A DNA stretch of 33,485 bases from Endomicrobium sp. (GCA_031261715.1 JAISJB010000004.1:1-33485); one strand, 5' to 3'; positions 8,818 through 18,134 are shown, counted from the stretch's first letter. The notes: generated by a model from the sequence alone, not told the origin. Translations and numbers: made by a program.

Positions 8818-9339
8818 TTATCTTTTCTTGTTAAAAATATTATTTCCAAAACTATCTATAGCAACAATTAATGGCATATTATAAATTTCTAATCTATAGA
8901 TTGCCTCTGGACCTAAATCCTTAAACGCTATTAAATCAATTCTTTTTATTGTAGTTGAAAGTAATGCTGCAATTCCTCCAGTAGCTATAAAATAAACTGC
9001 ACTCATCTTATGTATAATATTAACTACTGTATCTGATCTAGCACCTTTCCCTATTAAAAATTTAACACCTTCACTTAATATTCTAGGAGTAAAAAGATCC
9101 ATTCTTGCAGATGTAGTAGGCCCACATGCACATAGCCCATTTTTGTTAACAGGAGTAGGACCACAATAGTATATAGCTGCATTATTAAGTTGAAAAGGAA
9201 GATGTTTTTTATTATCCAAAATATTGATAATGCGTTTATGAGCCGCATCCCGCGCAGTATATAAAACGCCACTAATATGAAGCCTTGTTCCTACTTTAAG
9301 ACTCTTAATATCTAATAGTAAATCTTGTAGATATATCAT
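8818..9339 (-). CDS. Class I fumarate hydratase, beta subunit
   Basis: C-terminal half of the iron-sulfur fumarase, encoded as a separate protein of 173 residues. It converts fumarate and malate reversibly together with the alpha subunit encoded just upstream. Family features are GTRLHISGVLYTARDAAHKR near the N-terminus, the block YYCGPTPVNKNG followed by ACGPTTSARMD, IGKGARSD in the middle and AVYFIATGGIAALL after it. Tartrate dehydratase (TtdB) has the same fold, so substrate assignment rests on the neighbouring malic enzyme. The gap to the alpha-subunit gene is nine bases. Class I fumarases carry an oxygen-sensitive 4Fe-4S cluster, which would suit low-oxygen life, though this is inference. 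Confidence 0.88.
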   Translation of the reverse strand: MIYLQDLLLDIKSLKVGTRLHISGVLYTARDAAHKRIINILDNKKHLPFQLNNAAIYYCGPTPVNKNGLCACGPTTSARMDLFTPRILSEGVKFLIGKGARSDTVVNIIHKMSAVYFIATGGIAALLSTTIKRIDLIAFKDLGPEAIYRLEIYNMPLIVAIDSFGNNIFNKKR

Positions 9340-9348
9340 TATAAAGTT

Positions 9349-10188
9349 TTATATTATTACAGTTTTTCTTCTACACGAATGACATTGAATATTAACAGCT
9401 ACTGGTAGTGATGCAATATGAGTTTGATTTGCTTTTATAAATACTGCCAATGCAGTTGTTTTCCCTCCTACATTCATAGGGCCAATATTCAAATTATTTA
9501 TCTCCGTTAGTAACTCTTTTTCTTTTTCTCTATAAAACGAATTTTCATTTTTACTTCCTATTGTACGAAATATAGTATAACTTGCCAAGTGGTTAACAGT
9601 AGCAAAACTTCCACCAATTCCAACACCAATAATTAACGGAGGGCAAGCATTTCTTCCATTTGAGGCCACAACATTTACAATAAATTTTTTTATATCAATC
9701 CACTTACTAGATGGAGTAAACATCTTTGCAGCACATGCATTATCACTCCCACCACCTTTAGCTAAAAAAGAAATTTTAATTTTATCACCTGCTACCAAAC
9801 TTAAATAAATATTTGCTGGTGTATTGTCATTAGTGTTCACCCTTCTTATAGGATCACAAACAATAGATTTACGTAAATAATGTTCTTTATATCCTAAACC
9901 AACTCCATAATTTATAGCGTTATAAATATTATAATTTCTAATACTAACCTCATTTCCAATTTCTACAAAAATATTTACAACTCCAGTATCTTGACACAGC
10001 GGTATTTGCTTATTTCTTGCAATATTAGCATTTTCTACTATCTCTTCTAAAATGGTTCTAGCAAGGGACTTTTCAAAAATTATACTTTTTTTTAATGCTA
10101 TTAATACATCTGTAGGTAGAACATAATTAACATCAGCACACAACTGTACAATACTATCAACAATGGTTTTAAATTTTATTTCTCTCAA
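9349..10188 (-). CDS. Class I fumarate hydratase, alpha subunit
   Basis: Catalytic iron-sulfur half of the two-subunit class I fumarase, 279 residues. Candidate cluster cysteines are in PLCQDTGVVNIFVEIG near residue 64, GGGSDNACAAKMF near residue 152 and CPPLIIGVGIGGSF near residue 182, all at family-typical places. The C-terminal PVAVNIQCHSCRR is also typical. The start ATG at 10188 makes the gene overlap the malic enzyme stop by 20 bases, suggesting coupled translation. Tartrate dehydratase alpha (TtdA) is the alternative reading. The malic enzyme - alpha - beta order argues for a malate/fumarate role. Confidence 0.88.
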   Translation of the reverse strand: MREIKFKTIVDSIVQLCADVNYVLPTDVLIALKKSIIFEKSLARTILEEIVENANIARNKQIPLCQDTGVVNIFVEIGNEVSIRNYNIYNAINYGVGLGYKEHYLRKSIVCDPIRRVNTNDNTPANIYLSLVAGDKIKISFLAKGGGSDNACAAKMFTPSSKWIDIKKFIVNVVASNGRNACPPLIIGVGIGGSFATVNHLASYTIFRTIGSKNENSFYREKEKELLTEINNLNIGPMNVGGKTTALAVFIKANQTHIASLPVAVNIQCHSCRRKTVII

Positions 10189-11500
10189 CTTTTTTTATAT
10201 AACCTCTTTCTATCATTGTCTTAGTAATAGCTCTGCTTCTTTGTATTATCAATTTAGCATTATTAAAAATTTCCTCATAACTAAGTATATTATCAGCTAC
10301 TTTTTCTTTAATTGCACTTAATCCGACAGCAGCTGCTATTTTAGGATAAATATACCAATCATCCATCGTAGGTAGTATTTTGTTAGGATGTAATTGAGTA
10401 TTTTTGATACAAGATGATAACTCAATAGCAGCCGAGATACACATATTATCTGTTATTGATGAAGCTCTAACATCTAATACTCCCCTAAATACTCCAGGAA
10501 AACCTAAAGAATTATTTATCTGGTTATTGAAATCACTTCTTCCAGTAGCAACTACAACTGCTCCTGACTCTTTTGCTTGCCATGGCCATATTTCTGGGAC
10601 TGGATTCGCACATGCAAAGATTATAGGGTTAGTAGCCATATTACATATCCAATTCTTATTAATGATATTTGGCCCTGGTGATGATAATGCAATAACAACA
10701 TCTGAATTAATCATCGCTTCTTTAATGCCACCATTGATATTATCAAAATTAGTTTGCATAGCTAAAAGTTGCTTTTCAGGATATAGTTGCAAATCTGTTC
10801 TGTTTTTGTTTAATATTCCTTTAGAATCAACAACAATCATCTTTGCAGGATTGACCCCATACATTAACAATAGTTTTGATATACATATGTTAGCAGCCCC
10901 AGCTCCTATGATTGCTACTTGAATTGATTTTATATTTTTGTTTACTACTTTTAATGCATTTATCAATCCAGCAAGAATAACAATAGCTGTCCCTTGTTGA
11001 TCATCGTGCCACACAGGTATTTTACATACTTTGGTTAACTTTGTTAAAACAGGAAAACATTTAGGTTGTTCTATATCTTCTAAATTTATCCCTCCAAAAG
11101 ATGGTTGTAATATCTGTACAGTTCGTACTATTTCATCTTCATTGTTAGTATCTAGACATATAGGATATGCATCAATGCCACCTAGATATTTATATAGTAG
11201 TGATTTACCTTCCATAACAGGTAAGCCAGCTAGTGGTCCAATATTTCCAAGACCTAATACTCGTGTCCCATCACTAATTATTGCAACACTATTAGCTTTA
11301 TTTGTATATTCATATACAAGTTCAGGATTTTTATGAATATCTTCACAAACTGTAGCAACGCCAGGACTATACCAAACTGCAAAATCATTAAAACTAGTTA
11401 CACTACACTTAGGAACAACTTCCACTTTTCCACGGTACAATGAATGACGTTTTCTAATAACATTCTTGTTTAATAATTTTTGATCTGTTTTAATCTCCAT
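10169..11500 (-). CDS. Malic enzyme (malate to pyruvate and CO2)
   Basis: Oxidative decarboxylation of malate to pyruvate. The catalytic N-terminal domain shows VWYSPGVATVCEDI, SVAIISDGTRVLGLGNIG and the metal-binding loop VWHDDQQGTAI. The nucleotide-binding domain shows the Rossmann motif AIIGAGAANI, then SSPGPNII and FACANPVPEI. The length of about 443 residues is that of the short bacterial form. There is no phosphotransacetylase domain of the MaeB type, and NAD or NADP preference cannot be called. I chose the ATG at 11500 because AAAGAG lies about ten bases upstream. The in-frame ATG at 11524 would begin only five bases after the tRNA-Phe 3' end and lacks such a site. The downstream fumarase alpha gene overlaps its stop. 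Confidence 0.92.
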   Translation of the reverse strand: MEIKTDQKLLNKNVIRKRHSLYRGKVEVVPKCSVTSFNDFAVWYSPGVATVCEDIHKNPELVYEYTNKANSVAIISDGTRVLGLGNIGPLAGLPVMEGKSLLYKYLGGIDAYPICLDTNNEDEIVRTVQILQPSFGGINLEDIEQPKCFPVLTKLTKVCKIPVWHDDQQGTAIVILAGLINALKVVNKNIKSIQVAIIGAGAANICISKLLLMYGVNPAKMIVVDSKGILNKNRTDLQLYPEKQLLAMQTNFDNINGGIKEAMINSDVVIALSSPGPNIINKNWICNMATNPIIFACANPVPEIWPWQAKESGAVVVATGRSDFNNQINNSLGFPGVFRGVLDVRASSITDNMCISAAIELSSCIKNTQLHPNKILPTMDDWYIYPKIAAAVGLSAIKEKVADNILSYEEIFNNAKLIIQRSRAITKTMIERGYIKKVERNKI

Positions 11501-11528
11501 GCTTATAAATCTCTTTATATTCAAAATA

Positions 11529-11601
11529 TGCTGAGGGACAGAATTGAACTGCCGACACCAGGTTTTTCAGACCTGTGCTCTACCAACTGAGCTACCTCAG
11601 C
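11529..11601 (-). tRNA. tRNA-Phe (GAA)
   Basis: A complete cloverleaf can be drawn: acceptor GCTGAGG paired with CCTCAGC, D-stem GCTC/GAGC, anticodon stem CAGGT/ACCTG with loop CTGAAAA giving anticodon GAA, T-stem GGCAG/CTGTC with one wobble, and discriminator A. CCA is not encoded. It is seven bases after the small YtxH-like gene and upstream of malic enzyme, all on the same strand. Confidence 0.96.
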
Positions 11602-11608
11602 ATTAAAA

Positions 11609-11863
11609 TTAAACTTTATTCATTTCATTATTGATATCATAATTTTTATCCAAACTTTGTTGACAATTTCCATGTATAATTTTCGATTCTTGCTCTTTAA
11701 TAGCTGATTCAACATTTTTTGTTTTTCCCAAGAATGTTGCTACTAATTTTTTTATATTCTTCCTATTTTCTTTCCCAGATTTAGGTGAATATAAAACACC
11801 AATAATAGTTCCAAGTAATCCACCAATCAAAAAAGTAAAAAAAGTATCTTTATTACTAGACAT
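11609..11863 (-). CDS. Small YtxH-like membrane protein
   Basis: 84 residues. The N-terminus has one hydrophobic, glycine-rich helix (FFTFLIGGLLGTIIGVLY) followed directly by SPKSGKENR. This is the YtxH-family pattern of a GG-rich helix and an APxSGxExR-like motif. The rest is polar and probably helical. YtxH proteins are poorly understood small membrane or envelope-stress proteins, so no definite function can be given. It follows a second small single-helix protein and precedes tRNA-Phe by seven bases. In many bacteria YtxH genes sit next to DUF948 genes, which fits the upstream neighbour. Confidence 0.7.
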   Translation of the reverse strand: MSSNKDTFFTFLIGGLLGTIIGVLYSPKSGKENRKNIKKLVATFLGKTKNVESAIKEQESKIIHGNCQQSLDKNYDINNEMNKV

Positions 11864-11877
11864 GTTAACTTGTCCTT

Positions 11878-12102
11878 CTATATTATATTTTTTTTATTTC
11901 TGTTGTTAACAATTTGTGAAAATACATAATACATTATTGAAGATATTGAAACTAGCAAAGTAAATAACTTATCCTCACTAAATTTTTTAATATTTTTCTT
12001 TAATTGACACACAACCACTATCATTAATATCAGTAATACACTATATAATATAATCATAGTGATTAATAATAAACAAATAATAACCGTACCATTCATCAAC
12101 AA
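11878..12102 (-). CDS. Small single-helix membrane protein (possibly DUF948-like)
   Basis: 74 residues with a long hydrophobic helix at residues 7-32 (VIICLLLITMIILYSVLLIL and on), then the basic stretch QLKKNIKKF, a second moderately hydrophobic stretch, and a basic tail (NNRNKKNII). No catalytic motif is visible. DUF948 proteins have a similar one-helix N-terminus followed by an amphipathic segment and are often encoded beside YtxH proteins, so that label is possible but rests mostly on context. The gene lies 39 bases after murG and 14 before the YtxH-like gene. Confidence 0.55.
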   Translation of the reverse strand: MLMNGTVIICLLLITMIILYSVLLILMIVVVCQLKKNIKKFSEDKLFTLLVSISSIMYYVFSQIVNNRNKKNII

Positions 12103-12141
12103 AGTATTGTAACATAAAAGTCATCTAGATAGCAATCGCTA

Positions 12142-13227
12142 TTATAGTATATGTCCTATTATTTCTGCACATATTAATTCTTGTGGTAATTTTATTTTTA
12201 TTATTACATTATTAATAACTTGATTTTTATTTCTATTGCGTTGTAAATAAAGTATTGACTTAAGTAATTTATATTTTGTTAGTTTAGTTTCATCTATTAT
12301 TAGTTTATTATCAAATTTTACAGATTGTGCATTCCAATACTGATGATTATTTGTAGCCTTAAGATAAGGAATTAAAATTGCTGGTTTATTTAAAGCTTGC
12401 AATTCAAAAATTGTACTTGCACCAGCACGACATATTATAATGTCACTTATACTATATAATTCCCCAATATTATGAATATAATTAAAAACCTTATAAGAAT
12501 GGTTGCCTTTAACTTTATTTTTTAGTTCATAATAATTTTTTAGCCCTGTTACATGAATAATTTGTACTTTATTACTTTTAGATAAATCTATAAATGTTTC
12601 ATAAGCTATTTTGTTTATAAGATTCGAACCAAGACTACCTCCAAAAATCAAAATTATAGGTTTGGTATCGTTAAAGCCTATTTTACATAAGAAATCAGTC
12701 CTATTTATACTTAATATAAAAATATTATTTCTAATAGGACATCCCAAGCATATTGTATTATGAAGATATTGTGCAGAACTATTAAAACTTATAAAAGTTT
12801 TATCTATAAGTTTACTTAATAAAATATTTGCTAATCCTGGTATGACATTCTGTTCGTGTATAAAAGTCTTTTTTCTTAATATTTTAGCAGCAAGAATAAT
12901 TGGCACTGAAATATAACCACCCATTCCTATAATAGCAATTGGCTTAAGTTTTATAATAACTACAATTGACTTAAAGAAAGCAAGAATTATTTTAAATAAA
13001 AAGAAAACAAATTTTAGTGAAAATTTACGTGGTAAGCCAATTAAACTAAAAGGAATATATTTGAAGTTATGATTTTTAAAAATTGATTTTGAAACAATAT
13101 TATTACTTATAAAAAAAATAGGTATATATCCTTTATTTTGAAATTCATTAGCTAACGCTATACCTGGATAAATATGCCCACCTGTTCCACTGGTTGCAAT
13201 AATTATTTTATTTTTATAACTATTCAT
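12142..13227 (-). CDS. murG: MurG, lipid II synthase (GlcNAc transferase)
   Basis: Membrane-associated GT-B glycosyltransferase that adds GlcNAc from UDP-GlcNAc to lipid I, making lipid II. The N-terminal glycine-rich loop is IIATSGTGGHIYPGIALANEF. The lipid-side motifs are IGMGGYISVP and FIHEQNVIPGLAN. The C-domain has FGGSLGSNLINK, the sugar-nucleotide site IICRAGASTIFELQALNKP and the YLKATNNHQYWNAQ block. The length of 361 residues is normal. Its ATG overlaps the TGA of ftsW (ATGA). In complete dcw clusters murC, murB, ddl, ftsQ, ftsA and ftsZ often follow murG; here two small membrane proteins and tRNA-Phe follow. Confidence 0.96.
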   Translation of the reverse strand: MNSYKNKIIIATSGTGGHIYPGIALANEFQNKGYIPIFFISNNIVSKSIFKNHNFKYIPFSLIGLPRKFSLKFVFFLFKIILAFFKSIVVIIKLKPIAIIGMGGYISVPIILAAKILRKKTFIHEQNVIPGLANILLSKLIDKTFISFNSSAQYLHNTICLGCPIRNNIFILSINRTDFLCKIGFNDTKPIILIFGGSLGSNLINKIAYETFIDLSKSNKVQIIHVTGLKNYYELKNKVKGNHSYKVFNYIHNIGELYSISDIIICRAGASTIFELQALNKPAILIPYLKATNNHQYWNAQSVKFDNKLIIDETKLTKYKLLKSILYLQRNRNKNQVINNVIIKIKLPQELICAEIIGHIL

Positions 13228-14321
13228 TTATATACAGATTGATACTGTGATAAATTTATTAGTATACCAATAGCAATCATATTAATTATTAAAGAAGTTC
13301 CTCCAGATGATATAAATGGAAGTGGCAAACCTTTTGTTGGTAATATACCTGTAGTAACAAAGAAATTGATTAAAGCCTGAAAAACAATCAATAAAGTTAT
13401 ACCTAAGCATAAGTAACTAGAAAACATATCAGGCATTCTGTCACTCATTTTAATACCTTTTATAAATAAATATAAAAAAAATGATATTACAATTAAAGTT
13501 CCCACAAGCCCTAATTCTTCTCCTATGATAGGAAAAATAAAATCACTATGTGCTTCAGGCAAGTATAACAGTTTCATTGTACTTTTACCAAGACCTTTTC
13601 CAAATAACCCTCCAGAGCCTAGAGCGTTTAATGATTGTTTTAACTGATAAGAAGCATAGTCTATATTGGCAAAGGATGTAAGATAATTCTTAACTCTCAA
13701 AAGTCTATAAGGTTTATTTATAATTTCTATACAAACAAAACAAAGTGCGCTAATAATACCTATTAATATGGATTGTATTTTTATACCTGCACAAAATAAC
13801 ATAATAATAGAAACTAACAAAATTAATAATGGTGTTCCCAAATCAGGTTCAAGAATAATTGGAATAATCATAACTGTAATCAATATTATAGGAGCAATTA
13901 GTCCTTTGTATGTATTAAGTAAAATTTTTTTTCTAGATATGAAATCTGCTACTGATATAATAACAGCAATTTTAGCTAATTCTGACGGTTGTAATGTTAT
14001 ATACCATATTTCAAGCCATCTTTTTGCTCCAAGATGTACTTTACCTACAAATAATACAGCAACAACTAAAAATAATGTAAAAATGAAAATTTGTTTTGTA
14101 AACTTTTGATATACTTTATAATTTATAATAAAAATAGTTATTAACATAGCTATTAATCCTATTAGAACCCACAATATTTGTTTTATAAAAAACTTATATG
14201 GGTTGGCCCATCTTATATCTGCTATAATAAAACTAGATGAAAATACCATTAATAATCCAAAAAATATATATAAGCATACAACAAATAACAAAGTATAATC
14301 ATATTTACGCAAATTAATCAT
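13224..14321 (-). CDS. ftsW: FtsW, septal peptidoglycan glycosyltransferase (SEDS)
   Basis: Multi-spanning SEDS-family polymerase that joins lipid II into glycan strands at the division site with its partner FtsI. The 365 residues have about ten hydrophobic helices. Diagnostic parts are TLQPSELAKIAVI, EPDLGTPLLILLV (bearing the conserved SEDS acidic region), EAHSDFIFPIIGEELGLVG and the C-terminal PTKGLPLPFISSGGTSL. FtsW is preferred over RodA because of its position between murD and murG. It overlaps both neighbours by four bases. Confidence 0.94.
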   Translation of the reverse strand: MINLRKYDYTLLFVVCLYIFFGLLMVFSSSFIIADIRWANPYKFFIKQILWVLIGLIAMLITIFIINYKVYQKFTKQIFIFTLFLVVAVLFVGKVHLGAKRWLEIWYITLQPSELAKIAVIISVADFISRKKILLNTYKGLIAPIILITVMIIPIILEPDLGTPLLILLVSIIMLFCAGIKIQSILIGIISALCFVCIEIINKPYRLLRVKNYLTSFANIDYASYQLKQSLNALGSGGLFGKGLGKSTMKLLYLPEAHSDFIFPIIGEELGLVGTLIVISFFLYLFIKGIKMSDRMPDMFSSYLCLGITLLIVFQALINFFVTTGILPTKGLPLPFISSGGTSLIINMIAIGILINLSQYQSVYK

Positions 14322-15661
14322 AATAGTGTCTTACTAAGTTGTAGAACAAATTGTTTAAAAATTCTACCTCTCTCTTCAAAATTTTCAAATTGATCAAAAG
14401 AAGCACAACCTGGAGATAAAAGGACAATATCGTTTTTTACTGCAATGTTAAATGCTTTATATACCGCATTTTGAATATTGTAAACATGAATAAGTATAGT
14501 TGTTCCTTTTAAATCTTTCTCAATTTTTTTAGCTGCATTCCCAATAAGAAGCACAGCTTTAACTTTTTGTTTTATTAAATTTCTTAATGAAGTATATGAA
14601 ATACCCTTATCATGCCCTCCCATTATTAGTATAATGTTTTTATCAAAAGATTCAAGTGCTACTCGAGTAGAATTTATATTAGTTGCTTTTGAATCATTAT
14701 AATATATTACTCCATTTAACTGCCTAATATATTCTAAGCGATGTGACAAACCTGTATAGGAAGATATAACGCTTTCTATAATTTGTATATTGATACCACT
14801 ACTTATTGCAACTGTTACTGCAGCTAAAATGTTAGATATATTATGTTCTCCTATAAGATTAATATGTGGTTTTATAAATACACAACTATTATTCAATTTT
14901 ATATATATATTGTTATTGTGATAAAAAACACCATTTTGTAAAATTGTGTTTTTGCTAAAAAAAACTACTTTTGAATTATTAATTTTATTTGCTAGTGTTC
15001 TACATATGTAACTATCATAATTCAATATTGTCAAATCTCCGTTCTTTTGATTAGTAAAAATGGTTTCTTTTGCACGTATATAATTTTCTATAGTTGTATG
15101 ATGATTAATATGATCTGGAGTAATATTTAATAGAACAGATACATCAGGTCTAAAATTAGGACTGTCTGCTAGTTGAAAACTTGACATTTCAAGTATCATA
15201 GTTGTTTGTTTTGTAGTTTTTGCAACTAGTGATGATAAAGGTAAACCTATATTACCAGCAACTATTACATCATTACAATATGCTTTAAAAATTTTGTATG
15301 TTAAATCAGTTGTTGTACTCTTGCCATTAGTTCCAGTAATAGCTATTATTTTTTTATATTTACTATTTAACAATGAGAACGATATTTCACTTACAATTGG
15401 AATATTCTGCTTACGGGCTTTAATTAACATAGGATTATTCAAATCAATACCAGGACTTTTAATAATTAGATCTGATTGCAATAGTATATCTGAATATTTA
15501 CTAAACTCTAGAATTATATTCTTACTCAGATTTGTTATTTTATTTTGCTTTATATTACAACTTTGCTCATTGATAATAACATTATATCCTAACTCACTAG
15601 CCAATTTAGCAACTGCTATTCCACTTATACCAAAGCCCAAGACTCCTATCGTTTTTTTCAT
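14318..15661 (-). CDS. murD: MurD, UDP-MurNAc-L-Ala:D-Glu ligase
   Basis: Cytoplasmic Mur ligase adding D-glutamate to UDP-MurNAc-L-alanine. Domain 1 begins with a Rossmann-like GVLGFGISGIAVAKLA, the family's UDP-binding start. Domain 2 has the ATP loop ITGTNGKSTTTDLTY, the metal/ATP region EMSSFQL and NITPDHINHH. The third domain begins near GLSHRLEYI, followed by YYNDSKATNINST, with ILIMGGHDKG and LLSPGCASFDQFENFEERG at the C-terminus. The length is 447 residues, as expected. It follows mraY by ten bases and its stop overlaps the ftsW start. Confidence 0.96.
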   Translation of the reverse strand: MKKTIGVLGFGISGIAVAKLASELGYNVIINEQSCNIKQNKITNLSKNIILEFSKYSDILLQSDLIIKSPGIDLNNPMLIKARKQNIPIVSEISFSLLNSKYKKIIAITGTNGKSTTTDLTYKIFKAYCNDVIVAGNIGLPLSSLVAKTTKQTTMILEMSSFQLADSPNFRPDVSVLLNITPDHINHHTTIENYIRAKETIFTNQKNGDLTILNYDSYICRTLANKINNSKVVFFSKNTILQNGVFYHNNNIYIKLNNSCVFIKPHINLIGEHNISNILAAVTVAISSGINIQIIESVISSYTGLSHRLEYIRQLNGVIYYNDSKATNINSTRVALESFDKNIILIMGGHDKGISYTSLRNLIKQKVKAVLLIGNAAKKIEKDLKGTTILIHVYNIQNAVYKAFNIAVKNDIVLLSPGCASFDQFENFEERGRIFKQFVLQLSKTLL

Positions 15662-15671
15662 TTAGATCTTC

Positions 15672-16721
15672 CTATAAACAAATTGATATCAAAGAGAATA
15701 CTGCTAATATAATACCTATTATCCAAAATCGTATTGTGATTTTTGTTTCATTTAATCCAAGTAATTCAAAATGGTGATGTAAAGGAGCCATTTTAAATAT
15801 TCTCTTACCACAGGTTTGTTTATAGAAATATACTTGTAATAACACTGAAATGGCCTCAATTACAAATACTCCTCCTACAATAACAAGTAATAATTCCTGC
15901 TTTAAAAATAATGATGTCATACCAAGCACTCCTCCTAAAAATAAGCTACCAGTATCACCCATAAAAATTTCAGCTGGATAAGAATTGTACCACAAAAAAC
16001 CTAACCCTGCACCAACTATTGACATAAGATAGATCGATATTTCTTGACATTGTGAGATGTAAACAATATGTAATACTTTAGTAATATCAAATATGCCAGA
16101 ACAATATGTAATAATAGAAAAAGTAAAAGCTACAATAATGACATTGCCTATAGCAAGTCCATCAAGTCCATCAGTAAGATTTACTGCATTTGAACTACCA
16201 ACAATAATAATAATTGCCAATATATAATATAAAAAAGAAAGTTGTATAAATAAATTATTAAAAAATGGAATAACAACTAGTGTTGCAAAATATAGATTAA
16301 CTGGAAAGAAAAATAAATAACAAGCAACACAACTAGCAAAAACAATTTGAATTAACATTTTGTGTTTTGCAGAAATACCTTTAGAACTATTTCTTTTGTA
16401 TTTTAAATAATCATCAAAAAATCCTAAACATCCAAAATATATTGTTCCAATTAAAAACCAAATAATAAATTTATTATTTAAGTCAGCCAACAATACAGTT
16501 GAGATAATCACTGATATGATTATTACAATGCCACCTATAGTAGGTGTAGTTTTTTTCATAATATGAGTACTTGGACCATCATGTCTTATGATTTGCTTCA
16601 CTTTATAATTTCTAAAAGTTTTTATTATCAAAGGAAATAAAGTGTAACAAATAACAAAACTTATAACTAATGCACTAAGTGATTTTAATATTATATTAAA
16701 TGATAAAACAGAATATAACAT
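15672..16721 (-). CDS. mraY: MraY, lipid I synthase
   Basis: Integral membrane phospho-MurNAc-pentapeptide transferase that moves the sugar phosphate onto undecaprenyl phosphate. The 349 residues have about ten membrane helices. Family motifs are TPTIGGIVII, the magnesium-binding FFDDYLKYKR, the loop NAVNLTDGLDGLA, the third acidic site EIFMGDTGSLFLGG, and MAPLHHHFELLG near the end. The length and motifs separate it from WecA-type relatives. It lies between murF (gap 32 bases) and murD (gap 10) in the usual dcw order. Confidence 0.97.
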   Translation of the reverse strand: MLYSVLSFNIILKSLSALVISFVICYTLFPLIIKTFRNYKVKQIIRHDGPSTHIMKKTTPTIGGIVIIISVIISTVLLADLNNKFIIWFLIGTIYFGCLGFFDDYLKYKRNSSKGISAKHKMLIQIVFASCVACYLFFFPVNLYFATLVVIPFFNNLFIQLSFLYYILAIIIIVGSSNAVNLTDGLDGLAIGNVIIVAFTFSIITYCSGIFDITKVLHIVYISQCQEISIYLMSIVGAGLGFLWYNSYPAEIFMGDTGSLFLGGVLGMTSLFLKQELLLVIVGGVFVIEAISVLLQVYFYKQTCGKRIFKMAPLHHHFELLGLNETKITIRFWIIGIILAVFSLISICL

Positions 16722-16753
16722 ATTTAATAAATATAAATTTTATATAAATAGGC

Positions 16754-18130
16754 TTACAACACTTTACATAAAGCCTCATAAAGTGTCTCCATTTGTATTA
16801 GTCTTGACCCTTTAAAAAATAATACAGAATTATTATTAATTGTTATTATTTTTAACTTATTTATAAGCTGATTCTTATTATAAAAATGAAAAACAGTTGT
16901 AGTATTTAAAGCTCTTTTTATATATAAACTATAAACTCCTAATAAATAAACTGCTTCAATATTTTTTTTAGAATTAAGAAAAAGTCCTAGTTCAAAATGA
17001 TACTTATTTGTTTTGTGCCCTAATTCAAGCATATCTCCAAGAATTAAATATATTTTTTTTTTATTATAGATTTGTAATATTGAAGTAATTGCTTCTTTCA
17101 TAGATGAAGGATTAGCATTATAAGCATCATTTATTAAAGTCACTCCTTTTCTTGTAATAATCTTTTCCATACGCATTGGTGGTAATCTAAATCTTTCTAA
17201 TCCAAGTTTAATCTTTGTAAGAGGAATACCCAAACAGATAGCACATGATGCTGCTGCTAAAGCGTTTAATATATTAAATTTTTCTCTTGTAGTTATTTTA
17301 ATATTAATTGTATTTCTTTGATAACAGAGAACAAAATGTGTTTCGTTAAAGCAAAATTTAATGTTTTTTGCATAAACATCTGCTATATTATTTAATGAAA
17401 ATGTTATTGTACTACATTTATTCTTTGGTTGATTCAATAATTTTAAAAATTTATCATCATTATTTATAATTTTCATGGAATGTTTCTTCATATTAGTAAA
17501 TAAAGATTTTTTTTCTCTAAATACACCATTAGCAGATATAAAAGATTCTAAATGTGTACATCCGATATTAGTAATAACTCCAATATCAGGATTTAAGATA
17601 TTAGTCAATAATTTAATTTCCCCACATAAAGAAGAACCCAATTCAAAAACAGCATATTTAACATGAGCATCTAAGTTAAATATTGATATAGGTAAACCTA
17701 TTCTGTTATTAAAATTATTTTTACTAGCAATTGTTTTACCATTAGTTTTTAAAATTTCAAATAACATATCTTTTGTAGTTGTTTTTCCATTAGATCCAGT
17801 AATAGCAATGATGTTTGTTTTAGTAAACTTATTTCTATATTGATTTGCTACTTGACCTAATGCAACAAGAGGATCATTTATTTTGATAATAAATGGAAAT
17901 GATTGAATAACGTTACAATTATATTTATTTGAACATACTACAGCAAATGCTCCTTTCTTAAGTGCTTCTTTGATAAATGTGTGACCATCATAATGTACCC
18001 CTTTTAAAGCAAAAAAAATTTCACCATACTTTATAGTTCTAGAATCTATAGATATTCCACTTATAGGAATATTATTTAATGTAGATTTTTTACATAATAT
18101 AGTTAATATATCATTTATATAAAGATACAT
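16754..18130 (-). CDS. murF: MurF, D-Ala-D-Ala-adding ligase
   Basis: Last cytoplasmic Mur ligase, adding D-alanyl-D-alanine to the UDP-MurNAc tripeptide. The N-terminal substrate domain has SGISIDSRTIKYGEIFFALKG. The ATP loop is AITGSNGKTTTKDML, followed by ELGSSLCGEI and TNIGCTHLESF. The linker to domain 3 has RMEKI and LINDAYNANPSSM, and the C-domain has LILGDMLELG and VLFFKGSRLIQME. The length is 458 residues. Four bases separate it from murE upstream, so translation is probably coupled. Confidence 0.96.
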   Translation of the reverse strand: MYLYINDILTILCKKSTLNNIPISGISIDSRTIKYGEIFFALKGVHYDGHTFIKEALKKGAFAVVCSNKYNCNVIQSFPFIIKINDPLVALGQVANQYRNKFTKTNIIAITGSNGKTTTKDMLFEILKTNGKTIASKNNFNNRIGLPISIFNLDAHVKYAVFELGSSLCGEIKLLTNILNPDIGVITNIGCTHLESFISANGVFREKKSLFTNMKKHSMKIINNDDKFLKLLNQPKNKCSTITFSLNNIADVYAKNIKFCFNETHFVLCYQRNTINIKITTREKFNILNALAAASCAICLGIPLTKIKLGLERFRLPPMRMEKIITRKGVTLINDAYNANPSSMKEAITSILQIYNKKKIYLILGDMLELGHKTNKYHFELGLFLNSKKNIEAVYLLGVYSLYIKRALNTTTVFHFYNKNQLINKLKIITINNNSVLFFKGSRLIQMETLYEALCKVL

Positions 18131-18134
18131 AATT

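Noticed and set aside
10404-10922. 172-codon open frame on the plus strand inside the malic enzyme gene
   Set aside because: It is an antisense shadow of a strongly conserved gene; the protein has no recognisable motif. Similar plus-strand frames opposite murD (15294-15665), rdgB (25622-26065) and ftsW (13768-14109) were dropped for the same reason.
12129-12142. Hairpin ATAGC-AATC-GCTAT at the murG stop as a terminator
   Set aside because: The stem is only five pairs, mostly A-T, and no T run follows directly on the minus strand, so it does not meet the pattern of an intrinsic terminator.
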